From positions 1-50,803 of the forward strand of contig RDOE01000017.1 in the NCBI GenBank assembly GCA_011364975.1: DNA of 50,803 bases, written 5' to 3'. Below, in pieces: positions 25,751 to 34,637 of the stretch. Below the pieces are notes generated by a model. That model ran no database searches, was not told where the DNA came from, and worked only from the letters and a program-made list of their open reading frames with translations. The stretch comes from Promethearchaeota archaeon. GTDB taxonomy: Archaea; Asgardarchaeota; Lokiarchaeia; Sigyniarchaeales; SOKP01. The first letter of the stretch is position 1. The number at the start of each line of letters is the position of its first letter. The position numbers were made by a program, and so were the translations under genes.

Positions 25751-27109
25751 TTAGTTTAAATTAATTCTACCGATTGCTCTGAATGGTAAAGCCTTATTAT
25801 ACTCTTCAAAATCATAAATTCGGCGCCCATCAACAAGATTAGGAGTTTTCATAGATTTTTTAAAGTCACTTGGAGTTAATTTCTTAAATTCCTCCCATTC
25901 AGTAATCAATAGTGCACATTCAGAATCTTTTAAGGCTTCTTCAATTGTTTCAGCATATTTAACTTTATTGCCTAATTCCAACTTAGCAGTTTTATTAGCT
26001 TTTGGGTCATAACCATGAATATTGGTAATTCCCCGTTTTATCAATTCTTTCACAACTCTAATACTAGCTGCTTCTCTCATATCATCTGTACCCGGTTTGA
26101 AGGCGAGACCCAGTAACGTAACCTTTTTACCCTTTAAATTACCAGCAAGTTCTTCTGCCATATCAACTATTTTAATCGCTTGGTCGTCATTAATACCTAA
26201 TACGGCTTTTAACAGTCTTGAATCATAACCATTAGATTTAGCCCAAGCCATTATCGCATTTACATCTTTATGAAAACAAGAACCTCCAAAACCAGCTCCT
26301 GCACCGAGAAATCGTGGATTAATTCGATAATCCAAACCAACACCCTTCATCACCTGAATTATATCTACATTTGGTACTAATTGCGCAAAGTTCGCAAATT
26401 CGTTCGCATAACTAATTTTAGTAGAAAGAAGACAATTGTTCCCATATTTTACTAATTCAGCACTTTCAAGATTCATTCTAAGAATTGGACACTGTTCCAA
26501 ATGTTTTCCATAAAAGTATTCATAAAATTCCTGAAGCATAGCGCCACTCTTCTCATCGAATTCTCCAATAACAATTCTATCTGGATGCAAAGTATCTGAA
26601 ACAGACGATCCTTCAGCTAAAAACTCAGGTTGCATACATAAGCCAAAATCTTTTCCAGCCACTTTTCCTGAGACTTGTTTAATAATTTTTCCAACCAGAT
26701 TTCTTGTTGTTCCAGGAACCACTGTGGATCGAACAACTACCAAATGATACCTATCTTTCTTCTTTAGAGCTTCTCCTATCTCTCTCGCAGTACTTTCAAT
26801 GTAACTCAAATCAATGCTTTTGTCTTCTCGCATAGGAGTTCCTTGAGTAATCATGGTTATATCTGTTTCTACTACTGCTTGAATGGGATCTAAAATGCAT
26901 TGTAAGAGTTCAGGGTTATTATTTTTAATACGAGTCATCATCTCTTTCAAACCCGCTTCGAAAAATGGAGGATTTCCCTCATTTATTAATTTTGCCTTCC
27001 TTTCGTTATGAGTTGAAGCAATAACCTTAATATCTTTATCTGCAAAACATGCTGCGCTACATAAACCTATAAATCCTGTACCTAAAATTGAAACACTATG
27101 TTTATACAT
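25751..27109 (-). CDS. UDP-glucose/UDP-sugar 6-dehydrogenase
   Basis: 452 residues of the UDP-glucose/GDP-mannose dehydrogenase family, which oxidise a nucleotide sugar twice at C6 to the uronic acid using NAD. The Rossmann loop GTGFIGLCSAACFA is at 10-23. The middle domain has NCLLSTKISYANE. The catalytic thiol is Cys278 in GAGFGGSCFHKD. The C-terminal domain has GLAFKPGTDDMREA and ends with DGRRIYD. Length fits UGD or UDP-N-acetylmannosamine dehydrogenase; the exact sugar is uncertain. No glycosyltransferases are nearby. Confidence 0.9.
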   Translation of the reverse strand: MYKHSVSILGTGFIGLCSAACFADKDIKVIASTHNERKAKLINEGNPPFFEAGLKEMMTRIKNNNPELLQCILDPIQAVVETDITMITQGTPMREDKSIDLSYIESTAREIGEALKKKDRYHLVVVRSTVVPGTTRNLVGKIIKQVSGKVAGKDFGLCMQPEFLAEGSSVSDTLHPDRIVIGEFDEKSGAMLQEFYEYFYGKHLEQCPILRMNLESAELVKYGNNCLLSTKISYANEFANFAQLVPNVDIIQVMKGVGLDYRINPRFLGAGAGFGGSCFHKDVNAIMAWAKSNGYDSRLLKAVLGINDDQAIKIVDMAEELAGNLKGKKVTLLGLAFKPGTDDMREAASIRVVKELIKRGITNIHGYDPKANKTAKLELGNKVKYAETIEEALKDSECALLITEWEEFKKLTPSDFKKSMKTPNLVDGRRIYDFEEYNKALPFRAIGRINLN

Positions 27110-27189
27110 TCTTTACACGTATAGTTCTTAATTTTTAAATCTAATGAGTAATCTATTATGTTATAAGTTTTTGGATGGATTAAAATAAA

Positions 27190-27200
27190 TTTATAATATA
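27190..27200 (+). promoter_or_regulatory. TATA-like box of the DapA-Fae operon
   Basis: TTTATAATATA lies 26 bases before an inverted repeat and about 120 bases before the first gene. The spacing would put transcription start in the inverted repeat. Confidence 0.35.
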
Positions 27201-27225
27201 ATGAAACTTGTATTAAATTTATGGT

Positions 27226-27257
27226 CTTTCCCAATGTAATTTGGAATTATGGGAAAG
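27226..27257. promoter_or_regulatory. Inverted repeat, candidate operator of the DapA-Fae operon
   Basis: Arms CTTTCCCA (27226-27233) and TGGGAAAG (27250-27257) pair perfectly over eight bases with a 16-base spacer. A nested CCAA/TTGG pair (27231-27234 and 27241-27244) offers an alternative fold. It sits about 62 bases upstream of the start at 27319. It could be an operator or a leader hairpin. Confidence 0.45.
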
Positions 27258-27318
27258 GTATGGGTAGAATAATAATTAATTATCCATAACAAATTATAAA
27301 TTAAGGTAATATGTTAAA

Positions 27319-28602
27319 ATGAAAGATTTAAGAAAGAAATTGGAAATTCCTAAGGAAGCCTTGAAAATAGTCAATGATTTTTTACTTGATGAGAATAATC
27401 CATTAATTAATGATCTTTTGAATGTGGTAGATAAATATGGTGGTGTTGATGAGATTAATAAGAAAGCACAAGAGGCAGGTAAAATAGAGAATTTAATCGA
27501 AAAGGTTAAGAGTAAAAATCCAGATTATGTTAAGGATCTTGAATGGTTAATTGAAGCTCGTGATAGTCTTTCCTTTATAAATATAACTGATTTTAGGAAG
27601 AAAATCCTAGGCGATAAAGCATCTGGAATGAAATTTGACGAGGATTTTGCAGTTACTTTAGAACTTAGTGCTTGTCAATACTTCCCATTTTTAATTGATA
27701 TTGCCAAAGATGCTCTAGAAAATCACAAATTAGTTCCAGGACGAATTATCAGAGTAAGAAATATGAAAGAACAGGAAAGTGATGGAGATTTACCAGCCAT
27801 GGCTGCTGCTATGCAAATAATAGGGTCTTCTTGGGTTGAAACATTAGATACTAAGGGTACTGCTCCAGGACCCGATGGTTTACCTGTAAATGTGCATTTA
27901 GGAGGTCCAGATACAATTACAGGATATTTTGGGGGTGTAGGTCAACCAAATGATTTTGCATTAAAGTGGATTGATGAATTTTTATATTATTACACTAATT
28001 ATGGAATTAAACAAGTGCTTAATGTAAATCCTGGTACTGTATTATTAGGATACTTTATTTACAAGTTAGGGATTAATAATGAATTTAAAATTTCAGTATA
28101 CATGGGAAATGATAATCCTTATTCTTGCTTATGGACTTTATTAACTGCTAAATTATTTGCTCGTGAAGATGGTACTAGTCCTTTAATTGGATTTAATTTA
28201 TCAAATGCTGTTAATAATAAGACTATTAATATGGCCGCTTATATTAGAAAACCATTTGGATTTGAGGATGTTGTACGATTAGAACATCATATCACTGAAA
28301 CATGGAAAAGTATCGTACGACAGCCATATGATCGAAGAGATGAGTTGTTAGAATTGGCATCAAATGTCAAGAACATAAGTGCTAAACATGAGGGGGGAAA
28401 GGTTGATGTTGAAGAAAAAAGAGAGCATCCTACCGACATACTTGAATATTTTATGCCGAAGGAAGAGTTAAAAAAAGCAGGATTATGGGATTATCTACGT
28501 ATTAATCATCTAGATCGAAATGATGCAGTTAATTCTACAGCTGAAGCACTCACTAAAAAAGGATTAACCTTTATCGCTGCTAAAAATTTACATCATTACT
28601 AA
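27319..28602 (+). CDS. Unassigned 427-aa protein, partner of the DapA-Fae fusion
   Basis: A soluble 427-residue protein that I do not recognise. Residues 1-95 are charged and helical. From about 110 the pattern of strands and helices looks like a barrel enzyme: PGRIIRVRNM, then PAMAAAMQIIGSSWVETLDT. Next is a Gly/Pro/Asp-rich stretch GTAPGPDGLPVNVHLGGPDT and GYFGGVGQP (about 182-216). KQVLNVNPGTVLLGYFIYKL, LIGFNLSNAVNNKTIN and an RLEHHITETW helix follow (about 323-332). The conserved-looking His, Asp and Glu residues could bind metal or substrate. No membrane segment. It is followed after 23 bases by the DapA-Fae gene and shares its promoter, so it probably makes or uses the same 2-oxo acid or C1 unit. 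Confidence 0.75.
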   Translation: MKDLRKKLEIPKEALKIVNDFLLDENNPLINDLLNVVDKYGGVDEINKKAQEAGKIENLIEKVKSKNPDYVKDLEWLIEARDSLSFINITDFRKKILGDKASGMKFDEDFAVTLELSACQYFPFLIDIAKDALENHKLVPGRIIRVRNMKEQESDGDLPAMAAAMQIIGSSWVETLDTKGTAPGPDGLPVNVHLGGPDTITGYFGGVGQPNDFALKWIDEFLYYYTNYGIKQVLNVNPGTVLLGYFIYKLGINNEFKISVYMGNDNPYSCLWTLLTAKLFAREDGTSPLIGFNLSNAVNNKTINMAAYIRKPFGFEDVVRLEHHITETWKSIVRQPYDRRDELLELASNVKNISAKHEGGKVDVEEKREHPTDILEYFMPKEELKKAGLWDYLRINHLDRNDAVNSTAEALTKKGLTFIAAKNLHHY

Positions 28603-28625
28603 TGAAATAACGAGGGATAAATAAA

Positions 28626-30113
28626 ATGAGTAAATTTGATTTTAGACCAAGCGGAGTAATGCCAGCAATGGTTACCCCGTTTAATAAAGATGAGTCGATT
28701 AATGAAGAACAATTGAGAAATTTAGTCAATCATTTTATTGAACAAGGAGTAACAGGATTAGTCCCTTGTGGAACAACGGGAGAGTTCGTTAATATGACTT
28801 TTGAGGAACGGTTAAAAGTTATTGAAATCGTAGTTGATGAAACTAATGGTAGAGTACCAGTAATAGCTGGTACGGGAGAAACAGGAACAAAATTAGTTAT
28901 TGATGCTAGTAAAGCCGCAACTGATTTAGGGGCAGATGCTGTTATCATTGTCACGCCTTATTATTTAAAGCCTAAAGCTAAAGGTTTATATGATCATTAT
29001 TTCACCATAGCTGAGCAAACAGATATCCCAATTGTCCTATATAATATTCCTGTGTGCACTGGAGTGGAATTACCATGGACCGTAGTAGAGGATTTAGTTG
29101 ATATCGAAAATATAGTTGCAATTAAAGATTCTAGCGGTGATTATAAATATCACTCCGCATTATTAGAAAAGGTTAGCGATAAAATTTCAGTTCTAATAGG
29201 ATGGGATGAATTAGTATTAGGTTCACTAGCCGGGGGTTCAGCAGGTTGTATTTTAGGCTCTGCAAATGTTATTCCCCACATTTGGTTAGAAATATATAAC
29301 CATGTTAAGAATAATCGGTTAAAAGAAGCTCAAGCACTTCAAAAAAGCGTTCAAAAACTTGCAAGGATGCTCATTAATTCTGGTGCTTTAGGCGCAAAGG
29401 AATGTTTAAATATGATGGGCATTCCTGTAGGAATTACAAGACAACCAATAATTCTTGGAGATGCGCTTTCATATGAATTAAGAGATGAATTTCGAGTAGA
29501 ATTGGAGAAACTTGGGCTTATAAAAAAGAAGGAGATAAAATTTGAAATTGCGGAAAAGGAACTTACCAGTCGATTTTATGCTGTTGGAGTTACCCCTGAA
29601 AAAATTTCTGACTTTGATTTAAAAGTTGGAGAATCTCTTGTTGGGGAACGAGTTGAATTAGCTCATATTGATCTTTTAATCGGAGATAAAAAAGGTCCTG
29701 TTGGAGAAGCATATGCTCGGGCTTTAACACACCCCGCAAAAGGAAGGGAAGGTTTGCAAGTTATTCTTGAGCCAAATATGCAAGTGAAACCAGCAACAAT
29801 TATGATTCCTACTGTAAAGGTAAATTCGTTACGACATGCGAGTTTAACTTATGGTCCTGCTCAAGCGGCAGTTGCTAAAGCAGTAATGCAATGTGTTGAA
29901 GATGGAATCATTCCAAAAGAGGCAGTTGAGGATTTAGTGATTATTGTAAATGTTTTTGTACATCCTAGTGCCTCAGCAAGAAAAAGGGTATTTATAAACA
30001 ACTTTAAAGCTACAAGAAATGCGATTCGTAAAGCAATAGAAGGATTACCCTCTGTAAATGACGCAATTGAAAATCTAGAAAACGCCCGTCATCCATTAAG
30101 AAATGATCCTTAA
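28626..30113 (+). CDS. DapA-family aldolase fused to formaldehyde-activating enzyme (Fae)
   Basis: A 495-residue two-domain fusion. Residues 1-297 are a dihydrodipicolinate synthase/N-acetylneuraminate lyase-family barrel: CGTTGEF (48-54), TPYYLKP (110-116), Tyr139 in LYNIP and the Schiff-base Lys167 in AIKDSSGD. Where E. coli DapA has Arg138 (YNVPSRTG), which binds the aldehyde's carboxylate, this protein has Cys144 (YNIPVCTG). Residues about 305-480 are a complete Fae domain: VGESLVG, AHIDLLIGDKKGPVGEAYA with the catalytic-type His347, LEPNMQVKPATIMIP, YGPAQAAVAKAV, and NVFVHPSAS. Fae joins formaldehyde to tetrahydromethanopterin. I infer a pyruvate aldolase whose aldehyde is formaldehyde (for example 4-hydroxy-2-oxobutyrate cleavage), handed to Fae; the reverse direction is also possible. 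RBS-like GAGGG lies upstream. Confidence 0.93.
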   Translation: MSKFDFRPSGVMPAMVTPFNKDESINEEQLRNLVNHFIEQGVTGLVPCGTTGEFVNMTFEERLKVIEIVVDETNGRVPVIAGTGETGTKLVIDASKAATDLGADAVIIVTPYYLKPKAKGLYDHYFTIAEQTDIPIVLYNIPVCTGVELPWTVVEDLVDIENIVAIKDSSGDYKYHSALLEKVSDKISVLIGWDELVLGSLAGGSAGCILGSANVIPHIWLEIYNHVKNNRLKEAQALQKSVQKLARMLINSGALGAKECLNMMGIPVGITRQPIILGDALSYELRDEFRVELEKLGLIKKKEIKFEIAEKELTSRFYAVGVTPEKISDFDLKVGESLVGERVELAHIDLLIGDKKGPVGEAYARALTHPAKGREGLQVILEPNMQVKPATIMIPTVKVNSLRHASLTYGPAQAAVAKAVMQCVEDGIIPKEAVEDLVIIVNVFVHPSASARKRVFINNFKATRNAIRKAIEGLPSVNDAIENLENARHPLRNDP

Positions 30114-30159
30114 AAATTTAAACAGATTTCTTTTCCTTTGCATATTTTTATGAAAATTG

Positions 30160-30750
30160 TCATCCAATCTTTTTTATAATTAAATGAAATCCAAAATAGA
30201 TTAGCAACCCTCCAATTAATAACCAAAAAAACGATAATACTAAGGAATATTCTACAATCAATTGAAATAAAATGATGTATGATATTATATTGACAATTCC
30301 AATAACCATTGAGACCAGTCCCAATACTTTATTATATCTTTTTCTTGTGTTGATGTTTTTAAGATAACCTTCTGAAAGCATTAAAAATACGCCATATACT
30401 ATTATGAATAAGCCCACAAGGGCTAACGGAAATAAAATAAGAAGTCTTATATGATGAATATCAACAAGCCGGGTATCTATTAATGCAATAATGGTTGCTA
30501 AAATTGGTATTAATCCATCTATTAAAAGAATTAATCCTTTGGCTTTCATTCCTAATCTTTTTTCGAATATGGAGTATAAACCATAAAATATTGTGAAGAA
30601 ACTAAAAGCTAACAAAGGAATTGATAATATTATATAAACTGCTTTATCAGTAGTTAAATCAAAAAACATACTCCATATTGTAATACCCGAAATTACCAAA
30701 AAAATAAAACCTAAAACAACCAGAAATGGACCCAAGCTCTTTTTATCCAT
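30160..30750 (-). CDS. Six-TM hypothetical membrane protein
   Basis: 196 residues forming six hydrophobic helices with short loops (GPFLVVLGFIFLVISGITIW first, LLIGGLLIYFGFHLI last). The pattern of repeated two-helix units (helix, short turn, helix, basic loop with KRLGMKAKG or NTRKRYNK) suggests internal duplication. No conserved polar residues inside the helices point to transport, and no family is recognised. It has its own promoter, divergent from the peroxiredoxin gene. Confidence 0.75.
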   Translation of the reverse strand: MDKKSLGPFLVVLGFIFLVISGITIWSMFFDLTTDKAVYIILSIPLLAFSFFTIFYGLYSIFEKRLGMKAKGLILLIDGLIPILATIIALIDTRLVDIHHIRLLILFPLALVGLFIIVYGVFLMLSEGYLKNINTRKRYNKVLGLVSMVIGIVNIISYIILFQLIVEYSLVLSFFWLLIGGLLIYFGFHLIIKKIG

Positions 30751-30973
30751 ATCAATAACCTCCCTTTAATTAAAAGTACCATATTTTATAAACATTTAAT
30801 TATGGATTCAATTCCTTAAGTGCTTTATAGATTATTAACTTTCAACCTCTATAGCTTTGCTTATCTAACTGTATTAATCTAAAGATTAATAATCAATAAT
30901 ATGAACTTTAATATGGATTTTCTAGCTATTTAATTTAATAAGATTAAAAAAATATTTGGAGTAAATTCTCATT

Positions 30974-31459
30974 ATGCCGGAAAAAAAAGTAGAGTTAAAG
31001 GTCGGAGATAAAGCACCTGACTTTTGTCTCCCAGATAAAGATAATCAAGAAGTATGTCTTAAGGATTTTAAGGGAAAAAATACAATTATATATTTTTACC
31101 CCGCCGATAATACGCCTGGTTGCACCACTGAAGCAATAGGCTTTACTGATATATTACCCGAATTCCAAAAACTAGATGCTACGGTGATAGGAGTAAGTCC
31201 CGATAGCCCAGAGTCACATGCAAAATTTATTGAAAAGAAGAATTTGAAGGTGACTCTTTTAAGTGATGAGAATAAGGATGTATTAAAAAAATATGGTGCT
31301 TGGGGACTAAAAAAATTTAAAGGAAAAACCTATACTGGTGTGATTAGAAGCACCTTTTTGGTAGATTCCGAAGGAAAAATAGCATATATTTGGCCAAAAG
31401 TAAGTGTTAAGGGTCATGCTGAAGAAGTAAAGAATAAATTAGCAGAATTCTCAACCTAG
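30974..31459 (+). CDS. Bcp/PrxQ-type peroxiredoxin
   Basis: 161 residues of the thioredoxin-fold AhpC/TSA family, Bcp subgroup, reducing peroxides with a thiol donor. The peroxidatic Cys is Cys50 in DNTPGCTTEA. The resolving Cys that many Bcp proteins have five residues later (CxxxxC) is Ile55 here. It therefore works as a one-Cys enzyme or uses another Cys: Cys18 or Cys28 in FCLP or VCLK are the only others. FFKGK-type and VRSTFLVD segments are as in the family. It may protect the oxygen-sensitive Fe-S and W/Mo enzymes encoded around it. Confidence 0.92.
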   Translation: MPEKKVELKVGDKAPDFCLPDKDNQEVCLKDFKGKNTIIYFYPADNTPGCTTEAIGFTDILPEFQKLDATVIGVSPDSPESHAKFIEKKNLKVTLLSDENKDVLKKYGAWGLKKFKGKTYTGVIRSTFLVDSEGKIAYIWPKVSVKGHAEEVKNKLAEFST

Positions 31460-31502
31460 CTAATTTTATTAATTTATTTTTCTTTTTTGTATTTTATTAT
31501 AA

Positions 31503-31760
31503 TTTAAATCAAATTTCATTGAAAAAAAATTTAATTTTAAAGAAGCAATTCAAATAAGAAGAGCTTATCCTTCACTGGATCCTGTAGAAATTGATGATTA
31601 TTTAATTAATGATTTAGCAGAAACTGTAAATCCTGTACTTTCTGATGTAATGAAATTAGGTGAAAAACAAAGACCTACAAGAAAACAATTAGAAGAATTT
31701 ATATTTGTAGATCACTACGGAAATAATTTTATTGAAGATTCTATAATAAAAAATAAATAA
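31503..31760 (+). pseudogene. Possible gene remnant without a start codon
   Basis: After the TAA at 31500-31502 the plus frame is open for 85 codons and ends with TAA at 31758. It has no usable start before an internal ATG at about 31650. The peptide has normal coding composition (FNFKEAIQIRRAYPSLDPV, then EIDDYLINDLAETVNP). It ends opposite the flavoprotein gene, seven bases away. No family recognised. It could be a decayed gene fragment or chance. Confidence 0.3.
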
Positions 31761-31766
31761 AAAAAA

Positions 31767-32333
31767 TTAAGCATTCATCTTTTTAAGTACATAAGCAAAG
31801 TTTTTACCCAGATTTTTAAATGTTTTAATCCCTTCTTCATCATCAAGTACTTCCCCAGGATTTCTTCCAAATCCCATATTCCAGTATGTACTCCCTACTA
31901 CAATCATTTCTTTAATTAAGAAGAAATAATTTATACTCGAGAAAACATGATTAGCCCCAGCTCTTCTTACTGCTACAACTGATGCACCAATTTTGTTTTT
32001 TAAAAATCTAGAAGTTGCAAAACCTGCTCGTTCTATTAATGCTTTTGTACTTGTTGTTAGATTTGAGAAATATGTAGGAGATCCGATAATTATTCCATCG
32101 GCTTCAAGCATTTTCTGAATATATTCATTCATCTTATCCCCTTTCAGAACACATCTTTGATCATTATTTTCAATACATTTGTAGCAAGCTGTACATCCTT
32201 GCAATTTCTCCATACCAATCCAAACATAATCGCATTCTATCCCTGCAGATGTTAATTCTTTCATTACTGTACTTAAGCAAAGATATGTATTTCCTTCTTT
32301 TCGGGGACTCCCATTAAATAATACTACCTTCAA
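31767..32333 (-). CDS. Iron-sulfur flavoprotein (NADPH-dependent FMN reductase-like)
   Basis: 188 residues with a flavodoxin-like fold. The FMN-phosphate loop is NGSPRKEGNT (7-16). A compact cluster motif has Cys47, Cys50, Cys53 and Cys61 (CxxCxxC, then seven residues, then C), characteristic of the archaeal Isf family that binds one [4Fe-4S] cluster. GSPTYFSNLTTSTKALIERAGF is the FMN-binding middle. Isf proteins accept electrons from ferredoxin and can reduce O2 or peroxide. This suits the neighbouring peroxiredoxin. ATG at 32333. Confidence 0.9.
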   Translation of the reverse strand: MKVVLFNGSPRKEGNTYLCLSTVMKELTSAGIECDYVWIGMEKLQGCTACYKCIENNDQRCVLKGDKMNEYIQKMLEADGIIIGSPTYFSNLTTSTKALIERAGFATSRFLKNKIGASVVAVRRAGANHVFSSINYFFLIKEMIVVGSTYWNMGFGRNPGEVLDDEEGIKTFKNLGKNFAYVLKKMNA

Positions 32334-32514
32334 TAGTTTGATTCCTCATACTTTTTATTTTAAATTAGAATCTCAAAATTATAATTTATAGAATATTATA
32401 ATTCTTATTTTTTACCTTTTGAATGGTATGAACTATATTAATTTCTCTCATGAATTATAAGCATTATTTTGATATAATTACAACACATTGATTATTTAGA
32501 ATGGTGAAAACATA

Positions 32515-34626
32515 GTGATTAATACGTCAAATTTAAAAAATAATAAATTAATTAATGAAAAAAGTCCCTATTTATTACAACACGCTAAGAACCCAGTAGA
32601 TTGGTATCCTTGGGGTGATGAAGCTTTTCAAAAGGCTAAGAGTGAAGATAAACCTATATTTCTATCTATTGGATATTCAACATGTCACTGGTGTCATGTC
32701 ATGGAAGCAGAGTCATTCGAAAATGAGCAAGTGGCAGAACTTATCAATAAGACGTTCGTTTCCATCAAAGTTGATAGGGAAGAACGTCCCGATATTGACA
32801 AGATTTATATGTCGGTTTGCCAATTGATGACCAATTCCGGTGGTTGGCCATTGACTATATTAATGACTCCGGATAAAAAGCCTTTCTTTGCGGGTACTTA
32901 TTTTCCAAGAGAAACTCGTTTTGGAAGAATAGGGCTAATTGACTTAATCAATAGGGTAAAGACCTTATGGAATAATAATCGTAAAGAATTACTCGAGTCT
33001 AGTGAAAAGATTACATTTGCACTTAAAGATATGACTCAAGAATCTCCTGGTCAAATCCTAAATGAAAAAGCTTTGAAAACTGCTTATAATCAACTTAAAG
33101 CTCGTTTTGATGAGAAGAATGGTGGGTTTGGAAATGCTCCTAAATTCCCAGCTCCTCATAATTTATTATTTTTATTGAGAGTATGGAAAAGAACGGGAGA
33201 TAAGGACGCTTTAAATATTGTTGAAAAAACACTAAACGCGATGAGAAGGGGAGGGATATATGATCATATCGGATTTGGGTTTCATCGATATTCAACAGAT
33301 TCGCACTGGTTGGTTCCTCATTTTGAAAAAATGCTTTATGATCAGGCATTACTAGCCTTAACATATTTAGAGGCTTTTCAGGCGACAAGAAAGGAAGATT
33401 ATAAAAATACTGCTAAAGAAATTTTAGAATATGTGTTAAGAGATATGACCGCTCCAGAAGGAGGTTTTTATAGTGCGGAGGATGCAGATAGTGAAGGTGT
33501 TGAAGGAAAGTTTTATATATGGACCAAAGATGAAATTGAGCATTTACTTGGAAACGATGAGGCTGATTTATTTATGAAATTATATAATGTTGTTGATGAG
33601 GGAAATTATTTAGAAGAAGCATCAAGAGAGAAAACTGGTAAGAATATACTTCATCTCAAACCTAGTTTAGATGAAATATCCAAAGATACTATCATCTCTA
33701 TTAATCAATCCAACAATTCTGTTAATTTTATGAGAAATTTACTATTTAAAGCCAGAAATGAGCGAATAAAACCACATAAAGATGATAAAATTTTAGTTGA
33801 TTGGAATGGATTAATGATAGCGGCTTTTTCATATGCAGGATACGTGCTTAATGAGTCTAAATATACAAGTGCAGCTAAAAAGACCGTTAAATTTATTTTC
33901 GAAAACATGGTAACCTCTGAAAACAGTTTACTCCATAGATTTCGTGATGGAGAGGCGGATATTCCTGCTTTTCTGGACGATTATGCTTTCTTAATATGGG
34001 GATTGATAAACCTATACGAATCAACCTTTGAAATAGAATATCTTAAAAAAGCAATTGAATTAAATGATATTCTCATTGAAAAATTTTGGGATTTCAATAT
34101 AGGAGGATTTTTTTTCACTACAGGCGATTCCGAGGATTTATTGACCCGTCAAAAAGAAATCTACGATGGAGCTATTCCCTCTGGTAATTCAGTTCAAATG
34201 TTAAATCTTCTTAGGTTATATCAAATAACAGGTGATGGAGATTTTGAAAAGAAAGCAGAAATTATCAGTAAACTGTTCGCAGAAAATGTTAGAGCAAGTC
34301 CATCAGCCTACACATTCTTGATGATTGCGGTAGATTATGCTGTTGGGCCTTCTTACTCATTAGTTATTGCAGGGGATACTGAAAAAGAAGATACTTTATT
34401 TATGATAAAATCTTTTAAAACAAAATATTTACCTAACAAATCTTTAATTTTTAGACCTACAGATGAAGATTACCCTTTAATTGACAAGTTTTCGAACTTT
34501 GTTCAATTTTTTGATAAATTTGGGGATAAGGCCACTGCTTACGTTTGCATAAATAAAACTTGTAAAGCTCCAACAAATCATATTGAAAAAGCTTTAGAAT
34601 ATTTAAAACCAGAATGGAATAACTAG
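32515..34626 (+). CDS. Thioredoxin-domain protein, YyaL/SPATA20 family (DUF255)
   Basis: 703 residues starting with GTG. Residues 1-165 are the Trx-like DUF255 domain with [18 protein letters not shown] and the redox CxxC in STCHWCHVM (Cys57, Cys60), then [14 protein letters not shown]. The rest is an alpha/alpha-toroid region like N-acylglucosamine epimerase/glycosidases, with [28 protein letters not shown] and [15 protein letters not shown]. The family is known as YyaL in bacteria and SPATA20/SSP411 in animals; its reaction is not established. It is followed after 11 bases by an NHLRC2-like thioredoxin protein, so the two probably work together in redox or sugar-related chemistry. Confidence 0.92.
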   Translation: MINTSNLKNNKLINEKSPYLLQHAKNPVDWYPWGDEAFQKAKSEDKPIFLSIGYSTCHWCHVMEAESFENEQVAELINKTFVSIKVDREERPDIDKIYMSVCQLMTNSGGWPLTILMTPDKKPFFAGTYFPRETRFGRIGLIDLINRVKTLWNNNRKELLESSEKITFALKDMTQESPGQILNEKALKTAYNQLKARFDEKNGGFGNAPKFPAPHNLLFLLRVWKRTGDKDALNIVEKTLNAMRRGGIYDHIGFGFHRYSTDSHWLVPHFEKMLYDQALLALTYLEAFQATRKEDYKNTAKEILEYVLRDMTAPEGGFYSAEDADSEGVEGKFYIWTKDEIEHLLGNDEADLFMKLYNVVDEGNYLEEASREKTGKNILHLKPSLDEISKDTIISINQSNNSVNFMRNLLFKARNERIKPHKDDKILVDWNGLMIAAFSYAGYVLNESKYTSAAKKTVKFIFENMVTSENSLLHRFRDGEADIPAFLDDYAFLIWGLINLYESTFEIEYLKKAIELNDILIEKFWDFNIGGFFFTTGDSEDLLTRQKEIYDGAIPSGNSVQMLNLLRLYQITGDGDFEKKAEIISKLFAENVRASPSAYTFLMIAVDYAVGPSYSLVIAGDTEKEDTLFMIKSFKTKYLPNKSLIFRPTDEDYPLIDKFSNFVQFFDKFGDKATAYVCINKTCKAPTNHIEKALEYLKPEWNN

Positions 34627-34637
34627 ATGAATTAAAA

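Noticed and set aside
28626..30113. Ordinary dihydrodipicolinate synthase for lysine synthesis
   Set aside because: The carboxylate-binding Arg is Cys, there are no lysine-pathway neighbours, and a Fae domain is fused to it.
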